Of a stretch of 64,000 bases of DNA, positions 13,512 through 25,102 are shown in pieces; the first letter of the stretch is position 1, and every line of letters begins with the position of its first letter. The notes under the pieces were generated by a model that was given only the letters and a program-made list of their open reading frames with translations, was not told the origin of the DNA and searched no databases. The translations under genes were made by a program, and so were the position numbers. The stretch is from Pterobdella sp. o SKG-2022 (Eukaryota > Annelida > Clitellata > Hirudinida > Piscicolidae). The stretch covers positions 10,165,726 to 10,229,725 of the forward strand of contig OZ038320.1 in assembly GCA_964035795.1 (NCBI GenBank), in the 5' to 3' direction.

Positions 13512-14278
13512 GTTCAATTAAAAGTACCAAATTACCGAAAATAGTCAAGTTCCAAAAAATAATGTTTAAAAAATATAAGTTTAAGAAAATATAAATAAAC
13601 TATATTTTATGTTGAGAAATTCTTTGACAACTCGCAAAACTCAAGACGTTTTCTCAGTCCACCACTAGTCTTTACGTAACTAAGTTAACTTTTATACTCT
13701 TTTGGCTTTCTATTTAAATTTTATAATTTTTTGTTCTACCACCCAAAAAACGCATTTAAAAAAAATAAAAATAAAAAATTTATTCAGTTTAATTTTCTAT
13801 AAAAAAATATTTTATAGTTTATAACTTATATTGATTCTAACATAATGGAATGATACTTTGAACAGATAATTATGAATTAAATATAAAATGACAATTTAAA
13901 TGATCATGAAAAAAATTATGTATGTTTTTGTACATAGATCAACAAAACCTTTTAAAACAAATTTGTTGTTACAGGGTATTTAAATTATATGTCTCAACCA
14001 ATTTTAATTTTTCTACTCTTAGTTACTAAGTCAAATAGATATTTATTTTTCTGAACAACCATACAATATTTAGTTATCAATGTCACTTCCTGTACGCCAT
14101 TTTTTCGTCTGTATCAGCTGGGTTGGAGCATATTTTTATCATTTACTGCTGTTCTTTTTTAAATAGTTTCTTTTCAGTCTAATAAAGTTTTTTAAATATT
14201 CAATTTAAAAAATTATTAAGCTTTTATAATTTATTCTAATGCATATTTCTAGATTAAGGTGGCATTTTTTCTGATAAC
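13512..14278. promoter_or_regulatory. divergent intergenic region between CCDC6 and Myb
   Basis: The two start codons face away from each other across 767 bp, so this stretch should hold both promoters and 5' UTRs. It is A+T-rich with no ORF of note. I cannot identify a TATA box or specific binding site with confidence in this background. Confidence 0.4.
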
Positions 14279-17200
14279 ATGTATCGTAACTCACATGGGG
14301 GCTGTAAATTGGAAGATTTCAATAGCAAAAAAAGGTTAGTTTTCAAAAAATATTTAAAAATACTATAACTGATTTCATATTTAACAGAGATGAAATACAC
14401 AATAATCTTTACGACAATGATGGCATATCAAAAGGAAAAAGATTTTTCACTAAAAGAAAATGGACCAAAGAAGAAGTTTGAATAAGTTTCTCAAATTTTC
14501 ATTCAATATGAAACATTTTTACAAATATATTTTTAAAAACGATATTTCAATCGAAAGGATTCAAAGATAATGACCTTGGTGAATTCCTGCAGCCATCCTG
14601 ATTGGCCTCTTCTCGCCAGTCTTTTCCCAGACCGTTCCGTTGTGCAATGCCAGCAAAGATGGTACAAAGTTTTAAATCCTGATCTCATCAAAGGATCGTG
14701 GACTAAAGAGGTATTTATTGATATATTTTAATGTGTATTTAAATTTAAAAAAATTTTATGAAAACAGATAATAAAATGTTTATTTCAATCAATAATAGGA
14801 AGACAAAAAAGTACTAGAGTTAGTTTCAGAACATGGTCCTAAAAGGTGGACAATAATTTCAAAATACATCAAAGGAAGGACTGGTAAACAGTGTAGAGAA
14901 AGGTTATTTTATTTGACATGACAAAATTACAAGAATGTATCATGTGTAAATTATAATAATTACCACAAACTAGCTAGTACTTTTTATGAATTTTATATCT
15001 TTACTTTTAATAAAACTATAAAATGAAAAACACATGAATTAAAACATAATTTTTCATGTATGAATTTGTTGATTTCATAAATTTAGCCATAAAATTTGTC
15101 AAAATATTTGTCCACAATTTAATAATAAATATTCTCAACATTTACAACTCAGATGGCACAATCATTTGAATCCAGAGATAAAGAAAACTGCATGGACTGA
15201 AGATGAAGATCAGTTAATTTTTGAATTACATCAGAGTTATGGGAACAAATGGGCCAAGATTGCTAAATACCTGCCTGGCAGGTATAATATTTGAAATATT
15301 TCATCAACGTTTTTATGTACTAGTAAGTGTTTGAGAAAGTAATCTTGAGTCTGTTTTTTTTAAATGAACTATATGTTGATAAAATTATTCAGAACAGACA
15401 ATGCCATAAAAAACCATTGGAATTCAACGATTCGTAGAAAATTTGAAATAGACGACGAAGGAAAATCGACGCATTATCCTTACCCAAGTTTATCTCGATC
15501 ACATGAAAATACTCTCAAACGTAACAACACAACTAATAACAGTGTCAAACGATTACTAAATTTTTCAATGGCTGGCTTTTCTTCCGCTACCACTACCACT
15601 ACTAACAACCATATAGTTTTAAACTATCACCGTAAAGTTTTCAGTGACACTACCGTTTTCAATAACAAAACCAACGGAATAAATATTACAAATAACTCGA
15701 ATAAAAACACTGAAAACACGCGAAAAAATAAGAATTCTCTAATTTATTCTTTAAACAACTTCAATGATAATTTGGCTGGAGGAGACAATTCTTTCAACAA
15801 TATTAAGAATAAAACTATAATAAATAACAACAAAGTTAATTTTAATTCTGGCTACAATGGCAAAATAGAGAATGAAATGAAGGACGTGGAAGTTTTCGAT
15901 AGTGGAGACAATGACGCTGATAAAGATGTCCTCAGTATTTGCACTGGTTTCAAATCTCCCAAGAAATCCAAGTCCAAGCTATTACATGTTTGTCATTTCT
16001 TTCTTGTTTTATTAAATGAATTTTTATTTCATAATTATCATTAAACAATAGAATCCCATGTTGTCGGCAACAACAGAGAACCATGCAGTTCATAAGTCTT
16101 GTGTTTCAGGTAATGTTTTGTTTTGATGAATGTATAAAAGTATACTATTTTGTAGAAACGATTGGGTCTAAAACTATGACCTTTTCATTTAGAGTTAGAT
16201 TCTATTCGCCAAATCTACCTCAATAATTTTTGAAAGATAACCATGGAATGAAACCATTTAAAATAAAAAAGGATTTAAAAACATTTCATTTTACAAAATA
16301 AAACATAAAAGCAAATAGGTCAATAGCGTAACATTCCTTTTTTTCAATTCAAAATTATTTAATAAACCAATGCATGAAAAATAAAGGCTATAAATGGGGT
16401 TTGCTCAATTAGTTCATCTTTCTGACAGTCAAATCTCAACCAATGCAGATTCATCCATGGTTACAATCCCAAGCTTCTTTAAACAACAGAAATCCGAATA
16501 CCATTTACTGCAAAACAGTAAACTCAAACAAGCTCCATGTCCCACAAGTTCCATCTTCCTTCCATCCTCAGACGTTATTAATTTCAATGGTGCCAATGGC
16601 AATAACCAAGATACCTCCTACAATGCATTTGCCTTGAACACCGATGCTAATGCATTTGAAAGCAACAACAATCAAAATTTTGATCTTGAAATGTATAATG
16701 AAAATGTTATCGATCGAAACCTAAATGAATACGTCGATAATTTCGAGTCTTCTGTTAACTTTGACTTACTCAATAGTACCAACAATAATATTATCAATAA
16801 TAACAACAACTTGTTAGATACTGCTTTTGTTAAAATTGAAAACAAGAAATCTGAAGTTGATAACCTATCATTTTCCAATTCTCTTGAACGAACTTGGTCC
16901 GCAAACAAAATGTTAGTTCTTCTGAATAATATTACACCGCTTTGAAGAACTAAAGTTCAGATGATTCGGTTTATATCTATTTGTTATTTTTAAAATATAT
17001 TCAGTTGAATTTACATTTTTAACAAAGTTAACTATCATAGGGAAACTTCAGAAACGATCATTAACACTTTTAGTCATAACGTCATTTCTCCTCTTCCAAG
17101 TTTGTTCTTGAAGAGAATTTTTTTTTTTTTAATGCTTATTTTTCCCAACAGCCAGACAAAAAAAATGTCTTCCAAATATTTTGAAAAAAGCTAAAGTAAT

Positions 17201-19811
17201 GAGAAAATTAAAGTCTAGCACTCTTAAGCACAAAAAAGCTCGAACCAAAAACCTTCAGCACGATACAAAGCTATTTGATTTTAGTAAAGACAAGGATGCC
17301 CTTGAGATGAATGCAAAGAAGGGAAAAGGAGAAAAAAAAAGCGTTGAAGTGTTTTGCAATTCTGGAAGTTTCTCCCCTTCACAGGTTTTTTTTTGTTGAG
17401 TAGGTTGACAACCAAATCTGGGTACGGTTGAACAGCTAAAAGGTCTCATATGACACTACTTCATGCGTACCAGAATGGCTGAATGATGAAATAAAAATAT
17501 AACAATGAATAGCATTAATAATATAGCTTTAATTATAAATACAAGGTGTTAAACATTCGGTAATGTATAATGATCACTACTTAAAACAGAGTTTCAATAT
17601 GTTATTTGAGTATATTTTATGATGGTTGGTAGATTTATGATTATCCGTAGTACATAGGGTGTTGTTCCAAAGTTGATAGAATCGTTATTTTATTTTTATA
17701 GAATATTTTGTAGAAAAAACTATTAAATGTAAATTACCTTATAAACTAGCCATGCGTTTTAACAATTTTAATAAATTCAATTATTTAAACTTTCACTTAC
17801 ATTTTGCAGTTTCTCAACAGCCCTATTTCTGATGAAGTCACTAACAATACTTATGACAACGATCAACCCAGTGGTAATCAGCAATTTAATAATGCAAGTT
17901 TCGATCTTCACATTATGGATAACTTTGACGATTGCAATCCAAGGTTGAAATTCAATACTAATGTAACTTCCAACCTTTAAAAACTTCTCAAGTTATTTTC
18001 TTTTAACTTATAGGCTCATAGACAAAGATGAGATTCACACAAAAGTGAAGAATGAATATATGTTACAAAGTGCCTCTCACAGCAGCATTCACAACAGGCA
18101 AGCCTCTATGGTTGATGCTCCTTACACTGACGTTACACCACTCATTGGGGATGATGGGTGTGCTGATGATGTTAAAGTGTGCTTAGACAGTTCAGATATG
18201 GGATATGTAGATGATACTGACGTTAATGCTCTCAACTGCCATAATGATGAAGATCCCAACTTGAAAGAAACAGTGATTAATGATTACGATGATAACCAAA
18301 ACAGATTTAGTGTGTATCAGTATGATAATGAATATATAGATATTGAGAAAGTTGATAAACTATCGAACAAAGAAATAAAGTGTGACAATAATGAAGCGAA
18401 CAACTACAATCAACTTAAAGAAAACACCGACGACTTCCACCGCGATAACAACTTCAACAGTGAAAACGTCCTTTTGGAGGCTGACATGGCTGATCTAGAG
18501 CAATTAAACGTAGCTTCATTTAGTTTTTTTTATGTTTTCACTACAATACAATAGCGAGTAAGATTGTTGTGTAGTCAACTTAAAAACTTTTCAGACAAGA
18601 ATCAAAATTTTATAGGAATTTCAAGAACGAATTGATAATAAATTTAATTAATTTTCTTACTTTTATATCGAAAAATTATTTCGTTTCTATTTGAAAACAT
18701 GAAACTTTTTGAAACGCCACAGCCGTCGTTCCTTGCACAGTCTTTCAAACAGTCGGATAAAGAAGAGGATGAAGAAGAACACAAGTGTAGTGGAAGTGAA
18801 AGGCAATCGAGAGAATATCAACATTACTGGATAATAGACCAAGACTCCGATCAGTTTCTCACTTGCCCTGAAACACCGGTACTTTTATGACAACTTGAAT
18901 TTGAGAAATTTCATAATCTTACAATTGATAAATAAGGTGTGTTATAATCTCAAATTAATAATTTTCAATTCTAACTAGCAATTTTTTCCAGTAAGTATGA
19001 CAGGTTACGAAGATCATTGTTTCTTAGAAAATTAAGTTCCTAATTTGATCTTGATCGCTCATGTGATAATTTCATACGATGTTCGTTATGAAAGGCAATC
19101 AGAACTGCTCTTTGCAGGCATGTCAGAGTTGAAAAAAATTAGAATATTAAAAATATTGAAAAATAAATGTTGAGATTTTATTTTAACTCATTCTTAAGGT
19201 TATGAAAATATAGATATTTGATATGATATATGTCCCACAAAGTTGTTAAAAAAATGTTCAGAAAAACAAATCTCATAAGTTATTAAAACAAACAAAATTT
19301 TATTGAAAAGCTTGTTATTAAAACTCAATAAACAAAGTTAAACTTGAGAATTTAAAAGCAAAGTTTAGAGAAAACTACATAAATAGATTCCTTCATTATT
19401 AGATTCTTGATAGTATATTCTTATGAAATATAAAGATACAATCAAAATTAGTTGCAAAATCATTCATGGATCAGCTCATTAAAGGAAGATGCTGACGAGG
19501 ATAAGAACTGTCATTAACTATGAATTATTTTTTAAATAATACAATGATATTTCGTTTTTACAATTCCGCAAAAACATTGAAATGTTTAAAATATAAATTA
19601 ATGTGCCATCTTTTTGACGTCTAAAAAGTCAAAACTGAACAAACTACCTCAACTTCAATAACTATACAGACTAAGGGCTTATCGTTGGAACGCTCAAGCG
19701 GGTGCCTGGCCCCATCCGATATAATGGATGAACATGATGACGTGATGGCCGAAGTGCTTGCCTCCGATGGGAGTGGTCGATGCGATGATGCTTTCATACC
19801 TCTCAGTCAAG
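14279..19811 (+). CDS. three-repeat Myb transcription factor (3' end open)
   Basis: Exons: 14279-14334, 14388-14475, 14558-14710, 14799-14902, 15153-15281, 15393-15987, 16052-16109, 16413-16911, 17156-17384, 17810-17943, 18014-18509, 18723-18878 and probably 19670-19811; phases match throughout (about 946 residues). R1 spans exons 2-3 (KWTKEE, DWPLLASLFP, RWYKVLNPDL), R2 exons 3-5 (SWTKEEDKKVLELV, KRWTIISKYIKGRTGKQC, RWHNHLNPE), R3 exons 5-6 (AWTEDEDQLIFELH, NKWAKIAKYLPGR, NHWNSTIRRK), each with three tryptophans. This is the animal c-/A-/B-Myb architecture: a nuclear DNA-binding factor. Later exons are Asn/Ser-rich and probably disordered, but CLPNILKK and FSPSQFLNSP resemble the vertebrate ILKKR and FSPSQFFN segments. 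The exon at 16413 is also open in another frame; I chose the frame that keeps phase. The last exon fits in phase but may not belong, and no stop is assigned beyond it. Confidence 0.87.
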
Positions 19812-21545
19812 GTAACCTCTTCTATGGCTCTTCCTACTGCCACGAATACCTGGTATATTTTGAAGAATGCTTTATTTGAATGCCTTTTATGACGTTAGTG
19901 CTTGAGATATACTTGTATTTTGTTGCATTAAAGCTGCTTGAATTAGCTAAATCAAAGTTTATTCAATTTAAAACTATTAAAAGTGTTAAAACAGAAAAAA
20001 TTATTTGTGCTAAAGAAAATACACGTAAAATAAGAAAAAATTATAATCTTATTCAAATTCTTACATAAGAAAAGTGGTCTATGAAGAAGCAAAATTTTTA
20101 ATAATATCTTACTCAGTATAAATAACTACAAAATATCAGTAATATAAAATTTTCAAATCTTTTTATAAATAATCCTTAGCCTACTAAACATGCACGCCTT
20201 TTGAGAGTAGGTAGATCATAGTAGCTAGCAATATCTTTATCTTTAAACCATGATAATAAAGGCTCATTTAAACGTGATGGACAGGTAAGTAGGGAGTATT
20301 TGAGAGTTGTATGTGGCATGACGAGTGCGGAAATGGGACTGATTTGGCAGGCGAAAAAACTCAAAGCTAGAAACTTTTTATAATTATTTATTTGATGCAT
20401 GTGTGAATATTGAATTTACTATTAAATTATGCCAATAAAATTTCTTCAAAATTATATCTTAAATATTTAAATAATTTTTTGTGATTAGTTATTAGAATAA
20501 ATGAAAATTTAAGAACGAAATTATGAATATTCTTAATATGAATTCACAATTATATGTTTTATAATAGATTTATTTTTATTTATGAATTTATTTTAATTTA
20601 ATTGAACAAACATTAACCTTTGTAGATTCTGTATATGATTTATTAGTACAATAGTGTTTAAAAGCCACTTCAGATTGTAAATTTTTCGAAATTTTGAAGG
20701 AATGCAAATTGTTTAAAAGCTTTATGTAAGTTAATATGCTGAATGTATAATTGTAGCTTATGTTTTCATGTACCTATGGCCGTGATTTGTGAAGGCTTCA
20801 TTACATTTCATGCTTATTGATTCTATAAATTATTCATTTTCAATCATTATTCATTTTATTACTTATTGAGTATTTTTTTTGCTTGATTATATTTTGTATG
20901 GAATGGGAATGAAAATTGCTTTGCTAATTTTTAAATATGCCACTTGAGATATTTAATGTTTCTGAGTTTCTATTACAAAAATGTTTCAAGAATGTTCTAG
21001 TCACGTCTTACTGATTTTACATTACTTTTTGCATTTCAAACTGTGATTTTTACAACTTTCAATTCAGCGGGGTTGCTTCCATTTTTTATTTATTGTCCTG
21101 TTTTTATGACTTTTCGTCAACTATTTCTTATCAACTGCAATTGATTTTTCATCATTTTTTTGTAATTTTTATCAAATACTCAAATGAATTCAATGTAAAC
21201 TTGCTCTATTTGTAATCTTGAACATTTGATTTCAAAGAATTCAACGTTAGCTTTTCGAATATGATAATTGTTACGTTCGAAGACTAATTTCGTTGATTGC
21301 GCTTAATCTAATCTTTTAATTTCCTTATTGCTATAGCAACTGTAACACTTATAAATTCGTGTTCTTGGTTGCCGAAGTATGAATAGATTTGGTAAAAAAG
21401 TATAATTGATAAAATATTCAATCTTTACGAAATGTTTTTATGCAAAGTCTTTTAAATAAAATTTTGCCATTTTTATTAATTATTCATAAAAAAGTGGACA
21501 CAACTAAAAAAATAGGAATCCGTTTTTCATTAAAAAAATTATAAT
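19812..21545. other. Myb-tektin intergenic stretch
   Basis: Mostly A+T-rich. It may hold the last Myb exon and 3' UTR and the tektin promoter. The only coding-looking island is near 20176-20340, listed separately. I see nothing else. Confidence 0.4.
20176..20340 (-). other. unassigned coding-like island
   Basis: Read on the minus strand after a possible acceptor (CAAATCAG), this gives a mixed, non-repetitive peptide (PISALVMPHTTLKYSLLTCP, then LNEPLLSWFKDKDIASYYDL) ending in a stop at 20176-20178. It is richer in G+C than its surroundings. The plus strand of the same block has a consensus splice donor (ACAG|GTAAGT at 20284) and an open reading ending SFKRDGQ, so it could instead be a plus exon. 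I recognise neither protein. Confidence 0.25.
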
Positions 21546-24500
21546 ATGAGTGAGAGAACGAGAAAGCTATGGTCCGACCTTCATTCAAACCAGTCCCTCC
21601 TTCTACGTAGCTCCATAATTTTGCCTCATAATCCATCCAATGACCTAGCTTCTTCTCATTTTCATAGTCAAAGATCACTTGATAATAGTTTATCTTCGCA
21701 TGAACTATCTAGAATTGACATGCCTCACTTGTTTCTCAGGCCTAAGTCCCATATCATCCAAACGTACGTTTACGGATTCATGTCATAGACGTGACGTTGA
21801 AGTTTATAATTATTGCGTACCGACTTATTTCAGGAAAGACTCGAGCCCTCCAGCCACAGAAACAGAGTGGGTGATTATGAATGAAAGACAATGTTCTTCA
21901 TCAAACAGAGAATGGATGAAAGCACGAAAGTTAAAAGATGAAGTGGTGCAGATCTTAAAAAATGTTGATGCGCAATGCAACCAACGCCAAAGAAGCAACA
22001 CACACAAGCTCGGTTTATAGATATACTTCATAATTTTGAAAACATACAAAAAGGAATTTTTTAAACACAGAAAATAGAATAATAAATGTGATAGAATGGA
22101 AAAAAGAACTTTTGAAAGAAATTGAAAACATGAAAAGGAAAACCATTGAGCTTGAGGTGACTACTTGAATACTCGAGCATTTGAAACAAAAAACATTCAG
22201 ACTAGATTAATTTCAAATTCTATCGCATTTGATTAATGTCACTTCTAAATAGCTTTATTGAGTACAGTATAAAAAAAATAAAAGTGATGAAAAATATTTC
22301 TAGGCTCATATAGAATATTTAGGGAAATTTTTACAAGACGCAGAACTGCCATTAAACGTTTCTAAAGCATGTCAAAAAGAAAGGAAGAAAAGAACAGGCG
22401 CTGATGCCATCAAAGATCGAGTTGAAATCAACCTTAACAAGGTTTTGTGGATACTTTTGAGATTGAATTATTAAATGTTAACAATTTTTCCACAATTCAA
22501 AAAATACTTCATTTAGAAACTTTTTAAAATACATTTTTGATAGGAAATTGAAATATTGAAAAACTGTCAAAGAAAAATAAAATCAATTATTCCAAAGGCT
22601 TTGGAACAAAAAAGGTTAAAGTTGATTCTTTAAAAAATTTAATTGAAATATTTATAAAAAATTACCTTGGGGCATTTAGAATAAACCAGTTGGCATTGGA
22701 CGCTTGTGAGAGAGATTATGAGAATAAAAAAGATACAAAAATTATAGACAACAGAGCACTTTCACTTAAGCAGCACAATGAAAAGCTTAACAAAATCCCC
22801 ATTGAAAACATTGGAATCAACCATCCGTATGATTTTTAATTGATAATATCAAACTTAGAATTTTGTATGAATTATTTGAAATAACTGATACTTTATGTTC
22901 ATAATGAAAGAAAGATGAGCAAACCTTTGGCTTGGCGGAGATTCACACAAGAAAATATACAGCGAAGTAAACGGGAGAGGGAAAATACATCTAATATGTG
23001 CAATACCATAAAAGACTGCTTACGTTCTTGCAATTATGAAATCGCTTCTCAATATACAGTTGTCAGTGCTTCTTTCAAAAACAAGATATACAATTTGGAA
23101 GTATCAAAAAACAATCTTGTTGCTAATCTTATGCAAGTTAGTTATTAAACATTAGCTGTTTATGTGTTTTTAGGCTCTTGCTAATAATAATTATTTATTG
23201 ATATTTTTATTTAAGCAAAGTCGAAAATGTCATTATTTTTTTTAGATTAAGAATCAAAGAAATGAACAAGAGAGATTGATTGATATAGTAAAACAAAAAA
23301 TTGGCAACATGGAAAGCTCTTTGAAGCTTGTGATAACTAAGCTGTTGGAGAGACAGAAGCGAAACAACATTGAAATGTGCCAAGATGCCGCCACCAAAGG
23401 GTTAGTGCCAATTAGCCAACTAATTAAAAATGAACTTTATTCGAATCCAAACTCCATCATATAGACTTCAAATAGAAGTTGAGGAAAAGAAAGACGTCTT
23501 AAAGACAATGAACAAAAAATTATCTGCTCTTTTTCAATCAACTGAAAAACTTTACAAAATTCAATGTAAACTCGAGAACGAGATTGTAATCAAAGAAAAC
23601 AGTCTAGACATAGATGCAAAGGTTTGTCCTACTTCATTATATTTTTATCACAAGTATTTCTTAGTAATAGTTTCAACTATTGGAAAGCTCTCCCAGAATT
23701 TGTTTTAAAAACTAGAAAGGATATTTATTGTAAGATTAAGAAACATGATTTTTATTTTTAATATAATTTTATAATGATGAAATGAAAATTAAAAAATATA
23801 TTTTCAATTCTTTGTGTTGAAAATTAAAGAATTTTGAATAAGATATAGACACTGGATAATAACTTATAACAATTTTTTTCTTGAAGAATAAAAATGGTCA
23901 AAAATAAGAACGATCTTATAACTTACTACTTGTTTACTCGAATTGGCATTTTTCCTATAAGTTTCATAGCAGTTTGAAAATATTTAGTTTAACCGCGAAT
24001 GTTGGACAAGTTTGCAAGAAATTGCTAATCAGTCGTTTCAACGTCGCAGGCTTATCATTTTAGCGTTCAAAATGTAATATCTTTCTTGGTTTTCTTTGTT
24101 AAGCCTTCAGCTTATTTCCAACCCGTTAGGGCTAAATAAACAGTGCAACCTAAACTTACGTTCTTTGGAGTCACTTGACAGTGTATTCAAGTCCTTTGAA
24201 AGAACATTTTGATTTGAAAGGATAGAGAGCCTAGATGCAAACATTAGTGGGGCGAGGAATCAGTATAAGGCGTTGAAAGAATGGAGAGAGGTTATTTTCA
24301 TATCTATTGATTATTCTCACAGTATCTAAAAATACAATTGGACAACTTGAAGTGCTATTTGTTTTCATATACTTTTTTTCGAAAAGCGTCACACTGTATT
24401 TTTTTGGGCCTTCGATGTTTTGAGAAGGATATCTTTTTATTTGCCAAAAAATAGATTTAGACCTTAAAGATCTTTTTAAATCATACGACAAAATATGAGG

Positions 24501-24726
24501 TTGAGATGAAAATTGAACGATTTGATAAATGAAATCTCTAATCAATTCTATAATGAAATTCAACAAATTAAAAAAAAATCTCTTGAAATGTATATTTACA
24601 ATTAATTTTAAATAAAATTCATTGCTTTTGTTGCAGGTATGTTTGCCATTGAGAGAAACAATCAAGAGTCACAAATCCAACTATCAAAACCTACTGAGTG
24701 AATACTTTCCGGACTTCGAAAAATAA
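21546..24726 (+). CDS. tektin, complete, ten exons
   Basis: Exons: 21546-21763, 21834-22012, 22071-22156, 22304-22441, 22544-22614, 22680-22826, 22911-23136, 23246-23400, 23465-23621, 24637-24726. All phases agree and the product is 488 residues, the usual length for tektins. Family landmarks in order: EWVIMNERQ, IEWKKELLKEI, LPLNVSKACQKERKKR followed by DRVEINLNKEIE, NRALSLKQHNEKL, AWRRFTQENIQRSKRERENT, and at residues 394-402 RNNIEMCQD, the counterpart of the tektin signature RPNVELCRD. Treating 23401-23464 as an intron removes an insertion right after that signature, which supports the model. Tektins are coiled-coil filaments inside the doublet microtubules of motile cilia and flagella. 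The layout recalls TEKT3/TEKT5, but I would not fix the subtype. Its signature is more divergent than usual. It converges on FBXO47. Confidence 0.92.
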
Positions 24727-25102
24727 ACTTCCATATGAAAACACTCAATTTCAACCCGGTTTAAAAAATTTTAAACCTTTTTCATAGTATAAACGTTGTT
24801 TATTTCAATAACTTTAATTAAAAAACTTTGTGAAAAATTTTAAGTTTCAGATCAATAAATTCTCCCATAGTTAAACGTCAATAATTTGAAACATGAGACA
24901 TATTTACAATTATATATTAAATATCGAAATTGTTCCAACTTGAAAACAATGTTCATATTTTCCTTCCTATTCTCCAAGCCCATTGAAATCTACCACTGAA
25001 ACCTGAACATATGGAGTATAACTGTTCATCATCATTATCTAAATGGTGCTGTATTAAACTCAATGCTCAGTGGCCAGTGTTATAAATCCCAAAAAATAAC
25101 GG
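24727..25102. other. convergent 3' region between tektin and FBXO47
   Basis: 376 bp separate the two stop codons of convergent genes, so both 3' UTRs must fit here or overlap. Several AATAAA-like words occur in the A+T-rich sequence, including one close after the tektin stop (TCAATAAA near 24855), but I cannot pick the used signal. Confidence 0.4.

Noticed and set aside
16443..16637. Second overlapping frame in the large Myb exon
   Set aside because: The longer frame is the one that keeps phase with both neighbouring exons; this reading would end in a stop within the exon.
24231..24665. 144-codon minus-strand ORF in the last tektin intron
   Set aside because: It overlaps the antisense of the confirmed last tektin exon and its splice acceptor, shows no domain, and the intron is A+T-rich enough for such ORFs.
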